In this document: one piece after another, positions 17,867 to 27,223 of the stretch
Position numbering within the stretch: position 1 is the first letter of the stretch
Layout of the letters: every line of letters starts with the position of its first letter
Source: Neorhizobium sp. JUb45
GTDB lineage: Bacteria > Pseudomonadota > Alphaproteobacteria > Rhizobiales > Rhizobiaceae
DNA: 64,000 nt
Assembly: GCF_004343585.1 (NCBI RefSeq)
Contig: NZ_SLYW01000002.1
Location: 558,001 to 622,000 of the forward strand
Direction: 5' to 3'
Notes under the pieces: generated by a model
What the model saw: the letters and a program-made list of their open reading frames with translations, nothing else
Databases searched by the model: none
Told to the model about the DNA's origin: nothing
Made by a program: the position numbers and the translations under genes

Positions 17867-18272
17867 TCAGGCCAGCAGAATCACACCTTCCCGTGCCGCT
17901 GCCGCCCGCAGTTGTTTGTCGAGCGTGGCAAGCGGCAAGTGTAGGTCTATGGCCAGCGCGAGATAGGCGGAGTCATAGGCTGTGAGACCGTGGTGTTCGG
18001 CGAGGGTGAATTGGTTCGTCGCCTTCTATAACACGCGTGTACACCGGACGGTTGCGAACTTTTATCATCCCAGCCGTAACGGCATTGAATGTTATGCGGT
18101 TTCGCCGCCGTGCCATCATCAGCACGTTGCGCACTTCATGCCACAGCAAATCGGGCGCAGTGGCGCCCGTCAGTTCTATTCGCTCAAGAAGTGCATCTGT
18201 CGTTGGAGAAGCTTCGTCCGGCAATACCCAAGTGCAAACGACTGAGGCATCTATGACGAAACCGGCCATCAT
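17867..18272 (-). pseudogene. VapC-family PIN toxin, frameshifted
   Basis: Reading from the ATG pair at 18272/18269 (overlapping the antitoxin stop), the frame encodes a good PIN N-terminus, AGFVIDASVVCTWVLPDEAS, with the first acidic residue, followed by APDLLWHEVRNVLM. It then runs into a stop at 17973 after low-quality sequence. The VapC C-terminus, HHGLTAYDSAYLALA followed by LPLATLDKQLRAAA and a stop at 17867, is intact in another frame. The interval of 406 bp is one base more than a multiple of three, so a single-base insertion between about 18000 and 18030 would explain it. A sequencing error is the alternative. As read, the toxin loses its second half and should be inactive. Confidence 0.8.
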
Positions 18273-18514
18273 TTGCGGCCGATTGCCTTCCATTCCGCGA
18301 TCTCTTCTTGCGTCACGCGCGGCATGTTTGCCCGAAAAGCCTTGATTTCCTCAATAGCTTTTCGTCGCGCCTCCGGATCGAAAGCCGGTTGCGCTAGGCT
18401 CGTTACCTGCGCCACCGGCACGCCATCGCGGACGAGGACCACGTCCTCGCCGGCTTCCACCTTTGCCAGCAATTCATTGAGATCGGCATCGCCGACATTG
18501 ACCGTGATCGTCAT
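18269..18514 (-). CDS. Phd/YefM-type antitoxin of the VapC pair
   Basis: 81 residues from the ATG at 18514. The N-terminus TITVNVGDADLNELLAKVEAGEDVVLVRDG is the Phd/YefM DNA-binding fold, and VPVAQVTSL closes it. The acidic and Ala-rich C-terminal tail would wrap the toxin. The stop overlaps the toxin ATG (ATGA). Such antitoxins repress their own operon. With the partner toxin frameshifted, this antitoxin may be a remnant or may neutralise other VapC toxins, which is speculative. Confidence 0.88.
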   Translation of the reverse strand: MTITVNVGDADLNELLAKVEAGEDVVLVRDGVPVAQVTSLAQPAFDPEARRKAIEEIKAFRANMPRVTQEEIAEWKAIGRK

Positions 18515-18573
18515 CGCTCTGCTCCACCTGATGCCATAGGATAGAACCGGCACGAAAAACCGTCAATCGCGGC

Positions 18574-19254
18574 TCAGAGACCGGCGGAAACGATCCGCTG
18601 GTCCGCGCGGGAAACGTCCGTGCTCGCGACAGAAACGGCCTTGCCGCCTTCCATCTTCACGCGCTCTTCGGCCAGCGCCTTAAGCGTCAGCGGATAGAGC
18701 TTGTGCTCCACGGTCAGCACGCGTGCGGCCAATGTATCAGATGTGTCACCGGACAGAACCGGCACCGCCGCCTGCGCCACGATCGGGCCTTCGTCCATGC
18801 CTTCGGTGACGAAATGCACCGTGCAGCCGGCGATCTTCATGCCGGCATCGATGGCGCGCTGGTGGGTGTGCAGACCGGCGAACAGCGGCAGAAGCGAAGG
18901 GTGGATGTTGATGATCCGGCCTTCGTAACGGGAAATGAAATCACCCGAGATCAGCCGCATGTAACCGGCAAGGCAGATGATATCCGGCTTGATCACCTCG
19001 AGCGCTTCAAGGATTGCCGTTTCATGTTCGATTTTGCTGCCATAGGCCTTGCGTTCGAACACGCGGGTCATGATGCCGCGAGCGGCGGCCTTGGCGAGGC
19101 CGCCGGCATCCGGCTTGTCTGAGATGACGGCAACGATCTCGGCCGGAAAACCTTCACTCGCGCAGGCATCGGCCAGCGACACCATGTTGGAGCCACCGCC
19201 GGAGATGAACACGACGACGCGTTTGCGACCCGAAACCGTTACAGCCGATGTCAT
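18574..19254 (-). CDS. purN: Phosphoribosylglycinamide formyltransferase
   Basis: 226 residues. It transfers a formyl group from 10-formyl-THF to GAR in purine synthesis. Family marks are [12 protein letters not shown] near the N-terminus (phosphate binding), LAGYMRLIS, and the catalytic region [10 protein letters not shown], then GCTVHFV and DEGPIVAQ, which carry the Asn/His/Asp triad. Its start overlaps the purM stop by 4 bp (ATGA), so purM and purN are translationally coupled. Confidence 0.97.
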   Translation of the reverse strand: MTSAVTVSGRKRVVVFISGGGSNMVSLADACASEGFPAEIVAVISDKPDAGGLAKAAARGIMTRVFERKAYGSKIEHETAILEALEVIKPDIICLAGYMRLISGDFISRYEGRIINIHPSLLPLFAGLHTHQRAIDAGMKIAGCTVHFVTEGMDEGPIVAQAAVPVLSGDTSDTLAARVLTVEHKLYPLTLKALAEERVKMEGGKAVSVASTDVSRADQRIVSAGL

Positions 19255-20324
19255 AGGCTAAGCGTGCCCTTGTAGACGGTGCCGGCACCGCCTTCTTCTC
19301 GGGCGATGATGCGACCGAGCTGCACGACGGTTTCGCCTTCAGCGGCCAGCGCCTCGGTCACGGTCTTTGCGTTTTCAGCCGCAACGACGACGATCATGCC
19401 GACGCCGCAGTTGAAGGTGCGCAGCATTTCGTTCGGCGCAACGCCACCCGTCTTGGCCAGCCACGAGAAGACCGGCGGAACCGGAATGTTGGAAAGTTCG
19501 ATTTCGGCGGCCAGATGGTCGGGCAGGACGCGCGGAATATTGTCCGGGAAACCTCCGCCGGTGATGTGGGCAAGCGCCTTCAGGGCGCCGGTGCTGCGGA
19601 TCGCGGCCAGAAGCGGTTTCACATAGATGCGGGTCGGTGTCAGCAGCGCTTCGCCGAGCGTCTTGCCGTCCGCGAACGGGGCAGGGGCATCCCAGCCGAG
19701 GCCGGAGAGAGAAACGATCTTGCGCACCAGCGAAAAGCCGTTGGAATGAACGCCGGAAGAGGTGAGGCCGAGAATGACGTCGCCTTCGGCCAGATCGCCG
19801 GCCGGCAGCAGCTTGCCACGTTCGGCGGCACCGACGGCAAAGCCCGCGAGGTCGTAATCGCCTTCGGAATACATGCCCGGCATTTCGGCGGTCTCGCCGC
19901 CGATCAGCGCGCAGCCTGCCTGACGGCAGCCTTCGGCAATACCGAGAACGATCGCCGCACCCTGTTCCGGGTCGAGTTTGCCGGTGGCGTAATAATCGAG
20001 GAAGAGCAGCGGCTCGGCGCCCTGCACCACGAGGTCGTTGACGCACATGGCGACGAGGTCGATGCCGACGGTGTCGTGGCGGTTGGCGTCGATGGCGATC
20101 TTCAGCTTGGTGCCGACGCCGTCATTGGCGGCCACCAGGATCGGGTCGTTGAAACCTGCGGCCTTGAGGTCGAACAGGCCGCCGAAGCCGCCGATCTCGC
20201 CGTCAGCGCCGGGACGGCGCGTCGAGCGCACTGCCGGCTTGATCTTTTCCACCATCAGATTGCCCGCATCGATATCGACGCCCGCATCGCTATAGGTGAG
20301 ACCGTTCTTGCCCGCCTCGCTCAT
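19251..20324 (-). CDS. purM: Phosphoribosylformylglycinamidine cyclo-ligase
   Basis: 357 residues from the ATG at 20324, preceded by GGAGAAC. A longer frame to 20453 gives a Cys-rich leader that is not part of the family. PurM closes the imidazole ring of AIR using ATP. Seen are the [12 protein letters not shown]-terminus, VGTKLKIA, and the AIR-synthase motif [11 protein letters not shown]. It is followed by purN with a 4-bp overlap and lies divergent to the AI-2E permease operon. Confidence 0.98.
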   Translation of the reverse strand: MSEAGKNGLTYSDAGVDIDAGNLMVEKIKPAVRSTRRPGADGEIGGFGGLFDLKAAGFNDPILVAANDGVGTKLKIAIDANRHDTVGIDLVAMCVNDLVVQGAEPLLFLDYYATGKLDPEQGAAIVLGIAEGCRQAGCALIGGETAEMPGMYSEGDYDLAGFAVGAAERGKLLPAGDLAEGDVILGLTSSGVHSNGFSLVRKIVSLSGLGWDAPAPFADGKTLGEALLTPTRIYVKPLLAAIRSTGALKALAHITGGGFPDNIPRVLPDHLAAEIELSNIPVPPVFSWLAKTGGVAPNEMLRTFNCGVGMIVVVAAENAKTVTEALAAEGETVVQLGRIIAREEGGAGTVYKGTLSL

Positions 20325-20603
20325 CGCATGTTCTCCACTGAAACCATCGCATGTCTGCCGGAAACGCTCACGGATAGCAAAGCGAAACCCGGTCAGGGGC
20401 ATGCATAAACAATTAGGCCCGCAATTGCACGATGGGCCGCAGGATGCAAGCACCGCACGCTTTTCCGCAGGGTTTTACAGTCCGTTCACAGGCATTTCAT
20501 GGGCGTGATCCACAGCTGTGGCCTCATACGGGTGCACAAGCTTGACCTTGGGGAGCGGCACCTTCATATCCCAAGGCATCGAACAAAGCCGAGAGGACAC
20601 CTT

Positions 20604-21767
20604 ATGGCCTATCATATCAGCGGCACCACCCTCCGGCGCCATATCTATTTCTGGCTCGGCGTGTTCGTCATGTTCGTGGTGTTCCTGTGGTTCTTCCGCT
20701 CGATCCTGCTTCCCTTCGTGGCCGGCATGGCGCTCGCCTATTTCCTCGATCCGGTCGCCGACTGGCTGGAACGTCGTGGCTTGAGCCGCATGATGGCCTC
20801 GGTACTGATCCTTGTCAGTTTCGTGCTGATCTTTGCGCTGTCGCTGATGCTGGTCATCCCCGTCATCGTCAACCAGTTCAGCCAGTTCGCCGCCGCCATG
20901 CCGGGTTATATCACCCAGCTGCAGCAGATCCTCTCCAGTCCCGAAACCTCGTTCCTTCCCGGCTGGGTCACCAGCCAGATCGAAACGGTCAAGCAGAACT
21001 TTTCCGAAGTCCTGAGCCAGGGCGCTGGTTTCATCGGCACCCTGTTCGCGCAGGTGTGGAATTCCGGCAAGGCGATCATCGATGTCGTCTCGCTTCTGAT
21101 CGTCACCCCGGTCGTTGCCTTCTACCTGCTGCTCGACTGGGACCGTATGGTCAACAAGGTCGACAGCTGGATCCCGCGCGATCAGGTGCAGGTGGTGCGC
21201 CAGCTGGCGCGTGAGATGGATCGCTCGGTTGCGGGCTTCATCCGCGGCCAGGGCTCGCTCTGCCTCATCCTAGGCATCTTTTACGCCGCTGGCCTGTCGG
21301 CGGTCGGCCTCAACTTCGGCCTGCTGATCGGTTTCGTCGCCGGCATGATCTCGTTCATCCCCTATATCGGCTCGCTGATCGGCCTTGTCCTGTCGGTCGG
21401 TGTGGCGCTCGTACAGTTCTGGCCGGAATATACCTGGATCATCGCCACGGCGGGCGTGTTCTTCCTCGGCCAGTTCATCGAGGGCAATATTCTCCAGCCA
21501 AAGCTGGTCGGCTCCAGCGTCGGCCTGCATCCAGTCTGGCTGATGTTTGCGCTGTTCGCCTTTGGCGCCATGTTCGGCTTCGTTGGGCTTCTGGTCGCCG
21601 TTCCGGCCGCCGCCATGGTCGGGGTGCTTGTCCGCTTCGTGCTGTCGCGATACCTTGACAGCGATATTTATTACGGGCGTTCCGAAACGCTGCCGTGGGA
21701 GGAAGACAAATCCCACGCGGTGGATCATGCTGGCACCGCCCAGATTACCGTCCAGAAACCAGAATGA
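20604..21767 (+). CDS. AI-2E/PerM family permease
   Basis: 387 residues from the ATG at 20604, with GAGAGGA upstream. It has the AI-2E exporter layout: two N-terminal helices (about 15-60), a long soluble middle segment, then a bundle of helices from about 210 to 345 including GFVAGMISFIPYIGS and QFIEGNILQPKLVG, the family signature. Substrate unknown; the family name does not prove autoinducer transport. Its stop overlaps the hdaA start (ATGA). The order purM / permease / hdaA / ppk is conserved in rhizobia (general knowledge). Confidence 0.92.
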   Translation: MAYHISGTTLRRHIYFWLGVFVMFVVFLWFFRSILLPFVAGMALAYFLDPVADWLERRGLSRMMASVLILVSFVLIFALSLMLVIPVIVNQFSQFAAAMPGYITQLQQILSSPETSFLPGWVTSQIETVKQNFSEVLSQGAGFIGTLFAQVWNSGKAIIDVVSLLIVTPVVAFYLLLDWDRMVNKVDSWIPRDQVQVVRQLAREMDRSVAGFIRGQGSLCLILGIFYAAGLSAVGLNFGLLIGFVAGMISFIPYIGSLIGLVLSVGVALVQFWPEYTWIIATAGVFFLGQFIEGNILQPKLVGSSVGLHPVWLMFALFAFGAMFGFVGLLVAVPAAAMVGVLVRFVLSRYLDSDIYYGRSETLPWEEDKSHAVDHAGTAQITVQKPE

Positions 21768-22483
21768 CCGAAAACGACCGGCAGACGCCAAAGCGCAGCG
21801 AGCAGCTGGCGCTATCCTTTTCCCACGATCCGGCAACGGGCCGCGATGACCTGCTGGTCTCCGGCCCGGTCAGCGCAGCCGTTGCCATTGTCGATAGCTG
21901 GCCCGCATGGCCATCGCCGGTGATCGTGCTTGCCGGCCCTGCCGGTTCCGGCAAGACGCATCTCGCCAGCATCTGGCGGCAGAAAAGCGGCGCCAGCGAC
22001 ATTCATCCGGTCCCCGGGGAGAATGCCAATCTGGTGGCGGCCGGTGGCCCGGTCCTGTTCGAGGATGTCGATCGTCGCGGTTTTGACGACACCGAGCTCT
22101 TTCACGTCATCAACAGCGTGCGGGAAAACGGCTCCAGCCTGCTGATGACCTCGCGGACATGGCCGTCGGCCTGGAATGTCACCCTGCCGGATCTGCGCTC
22201 ACGCCTGAAAGCTGCAACGATCGTCGAGATCGGCGAGCCGGATGAGGAACTGCTGGCGCAGGTGATCGTCAAATTGTTTGCGGATCGCCAGCTTAATATC
22301 GATGACAAGATTGTCGCGTATATCGTGGCGAGGATGGAACGGTCGCTGGCCGCAGCACAGCAGGTGGTGGATCAGATCGATCGGCTGGCGCTTGCCCGCG
22401 GTACCCGCATCAGTCGCAGCCTTGCTGCGGAGGTGCTGGAAACCTTCGGCGAAGACGGTGCCAGCGACGACGGGGACGGTTGA
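21764..22483 (+). CDS. hdaA: DnaA-related regulatory protein HdaA
   Basis: 239 residues, a short AAA+ protein related to DnaA. A candidate sliding-clamp-binding peptide, EQLALSF, lies at the N-terminus. The P-loop GPAGSGKTH and the Walker B-like LFEDVDRR follow, then the LLMTSRTWPSAW sensor region and a helical lid. It has no DNA-binding domain IV. In alphaproteobacteria HdaA works with the replication clamp to convert DnaA-ATP to DnaA-ADP after initiation. It is translationally coupled to the permease upstream and followed by ppk after 63 bp. Confidence 0.9.
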   Translation: MTENDRQTPKRSEQLALSFSHDPATGRDDLLVSGPVSAAVAIVDSWPAWPSPVIVLAGPAGSGKTHLASIWRQKSGASDIHPVPGENANLVAAGGPVLFEDVDRRGFDDTELFHVINSVRENGSSLLMTSRTWPSAWNVTLPDLRSRLKAATIVEIGEPDEELLAQVIVKLFADRQLNIDDKIVAYIVARMERSLAAAQQVVDQIDRLALARGTRISRSLAAEVLETFGEDGASDDGDG

Positions 22484-22501
22484 CTGTCACAGTTCCGTCG
22501 T
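22484..22501 (+). promoter_or_regulatory. Candidate Pho box upstream of ppk
   Basis: Two half-sites with the 11-bp spacing of PhoB boxes: CTGTCAC, four bases, CCGTCGT (6/7 and 5/7 matches to CTGTCAT). It starts right after the hdaA stop and 46 bp before the ppk ATG. Imperfect, so a candidate only. Confidence 0.45.
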
Positions 22502-22546
22502 CAAAACGTTATACGGCCGCAAGGCATAACATATGAGGGACGGGGC

Positions 22547-24739
22547 ATGGACCAGATCGCCGATACGCATGAAGCCAGTGAAGTAGAGGCGAGCCCGAGC
22601 TTCGAGGAGCTGATGGCCAGCCCCGAACGCTTCATCAACCGTGAATTTTCCTGGCTGCAGTTCAACCGCCGCGTCCTCGAAGAGACGTTGAACACCGATC
22701 ATCCGCTGCTGGAGCGCATCCGCTTCCTGTCGATTTCGGCTGCCAACCTCGATGAATTTTTCATGGTTCGTGTCGCCGGCCTCGAAGGTCAGGTGCGCCA
22801 GAACATTCTGGTGCGCAGCCCCGACGGCAAGACGCCTGCCGAACAGCTGGAAGAAATCCTCAAGGAAATCGACAATCTGCAGATGGAACAGCAGGCCTCG
22901 CTTGCCGTCCTGCAGCAATATCTTGCCAGGGAAGATATCCTGATTGTGCGTCCGGCAGCCCTGTCGGAAGAGGACCGGACGTGGCTTGCCACCGATTTCG
23001 AGGAGGATCTGTTCCCGGTCCTCACGCCTCTCGCCATCGATCCGGCACATCCGTTCCCGTTCATTCCGAACCTCGGCTTCACCATGGGCCTGCAGCTGGA
23101 CAGCAAGCACGGCAAGGAGCCGATGACGGGTCTGCTGCGTCTGCCCACCACGCTCGATCGTTTCATCCGTCTGCCCGATGCCGGCACGACGGTGCGCTAC
23201 ATCACGCTTGAAGACGTGGTGAGCATGTTTACCGACCGTCTTTTCCCCGGCTACGAGGTCAAGGGCGCCGGCACGTTCCGCCTCATCCGTGACAGCGATC
23301 TGGAAGTCGAGGAAGAAGCCGAAGATCTGGTGCGCTTTTTCGAAACGGCGCTGAAACGCCGCCGTCGCGGCAAGGTCATCCGCATCGAGACGGATTCGGA
23401 AATGCCGGCCTCTCTGCGCCAGTTCGTGGTGCAGGAGCTCGGCGTACCGGAAAACCGCGTCGCCGTTCTGCCGGGCCTGCTCGCCCTCAACACCATTTCC
23501 GAGATCGCCAAGGCGCCGCGCGATGACCTGCGATTTCTGCCCTACAATGCGCGATTTCCCGAACGCGTCCGCGAACACGCCGGAGACTGCCTCGCCGCCA
23601 TCCGCGAAAAGGACATGGTGGTCCATCATCCGTACGAAAGTTTCGATGTGGTGGTGCAGTTCCTTCTGCAGGCGGCCCGCGACCCCGACGTCCTCGCCAT
23701 CAAGCAAACCCTCTACAGAACCTCCAACGACAGCCCCATCGTCCGAGCCCTGATCGATGCCGCCGAAGCCGGCAAGTCGGTCACCGCTCTGGTGGAGCTG
23801 AAGGCGCGTTTCGACGAAGAGGCGAACATCCGCTGGGCGCGTGACCTTGAGCGCGCCGGTGTGCAGGTCGTGTTCGGCTTCATCGAATTGAAGACGCATG
23901 CCAAGATGTCGATGGTCGTGCGCCGTGAAGACGGCAAGCTGCGCACCTATTGCCACCTCGGCACCGGCAACTACCACCCGGTCACGGCGAAGATCTACAC
24001 CGACCTGTCCTTCTTCACCTGCAATCCGAAGATCGGCCACGACATGGCCAACATCTTCAACTTCATCACCGGCTACGGTGAACCGACCGAGAGCATGAAG
24101 CTGGCCGTTTCGCCCTATACGCTGCGTCCGCGCATCCTGCGTCACATCGAGGAAGAGATCGTTCACGCCAAGGAAGGCCGCCCGGCCGCCATCTGGATGA
24201 AGATGAACTCGCTGGTCGATCCGGAGATCATCGATGCGCTTTACCGCGCCGGCCATGCCGGTGTCGATGTCGATCTGGTCATCCGCGGCATCTGCTGCCT
24301 GCGCCCGCAGGTGAAGGGCCTGTCCGACAATATCCGGGTGAAATCGATCGTCGGCCGCTTCCTCGAGCACAGCCGCATCTTCTGCTTCGGAAATGGCTTT
24401 GGCCTGCCTTCGGAAAAGGCACTCGTCTACATCGGCTCGGCCGACATGATGCCGCGCAACCTCGACCGTCGTGTCGAAACGCTGGTGCCGCTGCTCAATC
24501 CCACCGTGCATGAACAGGTTCTTTCACAGATCATGCTGGGCAATCTCATTGACAACCAGCAGAGCTACGAGATATTGCCCGACGGCACATCGCGGCGGAT
24601 GGAGGTTCGTCATGGAGAGGAACCTTTCAACGCCCAGCAGTATTTCATGACCAACCCGTCTCTTTCTGGACGTGGGGAAGCCCTGAAGTCGAGTGCGCCG
24701 AAACTGATCGCGGGCGTCATGTCCGGACGAAAGAAATAA
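22547..24739 (+). CDS. ppk: Polyphosphate kinase 1
   Basis: 730 residues, full length for PPK1. It reversibly makes polyphosphate from ATP. The N-terminal domain starts [13 protein letters not shown], the family hallmark. The head domain carries LKTHAKMS, with the autophosphorylated histidine, and a second conserved histidine lies in [11 protein letters not shown]. Further marks are [14 protein letters not shown] and [17 protein letters not shown]. It is followed after 20 bp by ppx, so synthesis and degradation of polyphosphate are paired. A Pho-box-like site lies upstream. Confidence 0.98.
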   Translation: MDQIADTHEASEVEASPSFEELMASPERFINREFSWLQFNRRVLEETLNTDHPLLERIRFLSISAANLDEFFMVRVAGLEGQVRQNILVRSPDGKTPAEQLEEILKEIDNLQMEQQASLAVLQQYLAREDILIVRPAALSEEDRTWLATDFEEDLFPVLTPLAIDPAHPFPFIPNLGFTMGLQLDSKHGKEPMTGLLRLPTTLDRFIRLPDAGTTVRYITLEDVVSMFTDRLFPGYEVKGAGTFRLIRDSDLEVEEEAEDLVRFFETALKRRRRGKVIRIETDSEMPASLRQFVVQELGVPENRVAVLPGLLALNTISEIAKAPRDDLRFLPYNARFPERVREHAGDCLAAIREKDMVVHHPYESFDVVVQFLLQAARDPDVLAIKQTLYRTSNDSPIVRALIDAAEAGKSVTALVELKARFDEEANIRWARDLERAGVQVVFGFIELKTHAKMSMVVRREDGKLRTYCHLGTGNYHPVTAKIYTDLSFFTCNPKIGHDMANIFNFITGYGEPTESMKLAVSPYTLRPRILRHIEEEIVHAKEGRPAAIWMKMNSLVDPEIIDALYRAGHAGVDVDLVIRGICCLRPQVKGLSDNIRVKSIVGRFLEHSRIFCFGNGFGLPSEKALVYIGSADMMPRNLDRRVETLVPLLNPTVHEQVLSQIMLGNLIDNQQSYEILPDGTSRRMEVRHGEEPFNAQQYFMTNPSLSGRGEALKSSAPKLIAGVMSGRKK

Positions 24740-24759
24740 GGCCCAAATTATAGGCTCGC

Positions 24760-26280
24760 ATGGTACGAACAGAAGCTCAGGGGCGCGTTCAAGGTAGCGC
24801 TCCTGTTTCCGTTATCGACATCGGCTCGAATTCCGTTCGCGTCGTCATTTACGAAGGCCTTTCCCGCGCCCCAACCACCCTTTTCAACGAAAAGGTGCTG
24901 TGTGGCCTCGGCAAGGGGCTGGGTTCGAGTGGCCGCATGGATAGCGAAGCGGTCGATCGCGCGCTTGCCGCACTGCGCCGCTTCAAGGCGCTGTCGGTGC
25001 AGGCCGGGGCAAAGGAGATTTACGTCCTTGCCACCGCCGCTGCCCGCGAAGCCTCCAACGGGCCTGAATTCATCCGCAATGTCGAGGAGATCCTCGGCCA
25101 GAAGCCGCAGGTCCTGTCCGGCGAGGAAGAGGCCTATTATTCGGCGCTCGGCGTTACCAGCGGTTTCCACCATGCCGACGGCATTGCCGGCGATCTCGGT
25201 GGCGGCTCGCTGGAACTGATCGATATCCACGACCACGAACTCGGCAAGGGCATCACCCTGCCGCTCGGCGGCCTGCGCCTGTCGGAATATTCCGGCGGTT
25301 CGATCGCCAAGGCACGCGCCTTCGCACGCAGCCAGGTCAAGTCGGCAAAGCTTCTGGCGAAGGGCGAGGGGCGCACCTTCTATGCGGTCGGCGGTACATG
25401 GCGCAACGTCGCCAAACTGCACATGGAAATGCGCGGTTATCCGCTGCACATGATGCAGGGCTACGAACTATCGCTGGCCGAAATGCAGGCCTTCCTGAAG
25501 GAAATCGTCGACGGCAGTGCCGCAAAGAGCCCGGCATGGCAGTCGGTTTCCAAAAATCGTCGCGCTCTTCTGCCCTTTGGCGCCGTCGCCATGCAGGAAG
25601 TGCTCGATATCATGAAGCCCTCGAGCATCATCGTGTCTGCCCAAGGGGTGCGCGAAGGGTATCTCTATTCAAAACTGTCGCCGGAAGAGCAGGCATCCGA
25701 TCCTCTGCTCGTCGCAGCCGACCAGCTTGCCATCCTGCGTGCCCGTTCGCCCGAACACGCGCGTGAGCTTGCCGAATGGACCGGCCGCATGGTGCCGGTG
25801 TTCGGCATTGATGAAAGCGACGAGGAGAGCCGTTACCGCCGCGCCGCCTGCCTGCTGGCAGATATCAGCTGGCGTGCGCATCCGGATTACCGCGGCCTGC
25901 AGGCGCTCAACATCATCGCGCATTCGTCCTTCACCGGCATCACCCATGCCGGCCGCGCCTATATCGCGCTTGCCAACTATTACCGTTTCGAAGGCCTGAG
26001 CGACAACGGTGCCACCGGCGCGCTGGCGGCGATCGGCACGCCACGCCTGCTGGAACTGGCAAAGCTGCTGGGCGGCCTGCTTCGGGTGGTCTACCTGTTC
26101 TCGGCCTCCATGCCGGGCCTTGTCAATCATCTCAGCTTCCGCCCCTCCGACAGGTCGGATATCGACCTCGAATTCGTGGTGCCGCACGCTTACCGCAACT
26201 TTGCCGGTGAGCGGCTGGACGGTCGCCTGCAACAGCTTGCCAAACTGACCGGCAAGCGTCTGGCTTTCCGCTACGAATAG
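24760..26280 (+). CDS. ppx: Exopolyphosphatase / pppGpp phosphohydrolase family
   Basis: 506 residues. The N-terminal actin-like ATPase fold starts SVIDIGSNSVRVVIYEG and contains YVLATAAAREASNG, GEEEAYYSALGV and GDLGGGSLELIDI, the conserved phosphate and nucleotide-binding loops of the Ppx/GppA family. The C-terminal region (about 310-500) is the helical HD-like domain of longer Ppx proteins. It hydrolyses terminal phosphates of polyphosphate, and pppGpp hydrolysis is possible in this family. It lies 20 bp after ppk. Confidence 0.96.
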   Translation: MVRTEAQGRVQGSAPVSVIDIGSNSVRVVIYEGLSRAPTTLFNEKVLCGLGKGLGSSGRMDSEAVDRALAALRRFKALSVQAGAKEIYVLATAAAREASNGPEFIRNVEEILGQKPQVLSGEEEAYYSALGVTSGFHHADGIAGDLGGGSLELIDIHDHELGKGITLPLGGLRLSEYSGGSIAKARAFARSQVKSAKLLAKGEGRTFYAVGGTWRNVAKLHMEMRGYPLHMMQGYELSLAEMQAFLKEIVDGSAAKSPAWQSVSKNRRALLPFGAVAMQEVLDIMKPSSIIVSAQGVREGYLYSKLSPEEQASDPLLVAADQLAILRARSPEHARELAEWTGRMVPVFGIDESDEESRYRRAACLLADISWRAHPDYRGLQALNIIAHSSFTGITHAGRAYIALANYYRFEGLSDNGATGALAAIGTPRLLELAKLLGGLLRVVYLFSASMPGLVNHLSFRPSDRSDIDLEFVVPHAYRNFAGERLDGRLQQLAKLTGKRLAFRYE

Positions 26281-26346
26281 AACATGGCTCTGCCCTCTTC
26301 GCAGGGGGCAGGGGTTAAGCGATTAAACTCGCGCGCAATGACAATA

Positions 26347-26361
26347 TGTGATAATGTCACA
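26347..26361. promoter_or_regulatory. CRP-like dyad upstream of the GH19-like gene
   Basis: TGTGA-5-TCACA, a near match to the CRP/FNR-family half-sites but with a 5-bp spacer instead of 6. It ends 26 bp before the ATG at 26388 and overlaps a larger imperfect dyad (AATGACA ... TGTCA, 26338-26359). Possibly an operator for the lysozyme-like gene. Confidence 0.35.
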
Positions 26362-26387
26362 TTTGTTTTTGCAAGGATCCAACTGAA

Positions 26388-27122
26388 ATGGTGCTGGTGC
26401 TGCGGGGGGCAGACTGGCGCGCGATTTTCCCGCGAGCCCCGAATGCGATCATTCAAGCCTTTCTCGACGGAGCGCCGCTGCTGGCTGCCGCCGGCATAAC
26501 ATTGAGCCGCACGCGGCTTGCCTATGCCTTGGCCAACGTCAAGCATGAGTGCGATGGCTTCAGCCTGAAAAACCTCACCGAAGATATCTATTATTCAGCA
26601 GACGGCGTGGCCAGATCTTGGCCTGGTCGTTTCCCCGATGCCGCTGCCGTCCGCAAGGCTTACGGGATGGGATACGGCTGGCAGAAAAAGGCGATCGACG
26701 ACATTTACGGCGACTGCATGGGCAATGGTCGCGGTACGAACGACGGCTCGCGTTTCATCGGACGCGGCGGGCCGCAGATTATCGGTCGTGATGAATATTG
26801 GGAAGTGGGCCAGCGTTGCGGCCTCGATCTCGTCAACCGGCCGGAACTGGCGGCTGAGCCGCGTTTCCAGCCCGCCATTCTTGCCGCTTTCTGGAACTGG
26901 AGGGGGCTTACCCCGCAGGCGGATGCCGGCAATTTCCATGGTTTCGTGGAAAAATGGAAAGGTCACCGCGTCAGCATTTCCGATCACGTGACGCGCATGA
27001 CGGGCCATGATCCGATGCTGAGCCGCCTGAACAACGTCGCAGCGCTGATGCCCGTTCTGGAGCCTATCCGCTTTGCTGCGCCTTTGCCAAGGACATTGGC
27101 AGGCCAGCGTCGTTCCGTCTGA
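26388..27122 (+). CDS. Glycoside hydrolase family 19-like protein (chitinase/endolysin-like)
   Basis: 244 residues. The start at 26388 follows AAGGATCC. The core resembles GH19-type lysozymes and chitinases: LAYALANVKHECDGF with a likely catalytic glutamate in KHECDGF, then YYSADGVARSWPGRF, YGDCMGNG, and GSRFIGRGGPQIIGRDEYW. There is no signal peptide, as in phage endolysins, which reach the wall through a holin. No holin or other phage gene is nearby. It may be a domesticated phage lysozyme or an envelope muramidase. Substrate not proven. Confidence 0.75.
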   Translation: MVLVLRGADWRAIFPRAPNAIIQAFLDGAPLLAAAGITLSRTRLAYALANVKHECDGFSLKNLTEDIYYSADGVARSWPGRFPDAAAVRKAYGMGYGWQKKAIDDIYGDCMGNGRGTNDGSRFIGRGGPQIIGRDEYWEVGQRCGLDLVNRPELAAEPRFQPAILAAFWNWRGLTPQADAGNFHGFVEKWKGHRVSISDHVTRMTGHDPMLSRLNNVAALMPVLEPIRFAAPLPRTLAGQRRSV

Positions 27123-27223
27123 CGCGGATTGACCTGCAGGGTGTGACGCCGCATGTTTGCCGCATCGCTTCTGACATGGGTTGGATAGGCGACCCCGGCA
27201 TGGCGCCGATCGGCAAGGGGATG

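Noticed and set aside
20604-21767. Quorum-sensing autoinducer-2 exporter
   Set aside because: AI-2E family membership alone does not show autoinducer transport. Members have other substrates, and no luxS or lsr gene is in the window.
22487-24511. 674-codon minus-strand ORF opposite ppk
   Set aside because: It is entirely overlapped by ppk with its catalytic histidines. The minus frame has no domain.
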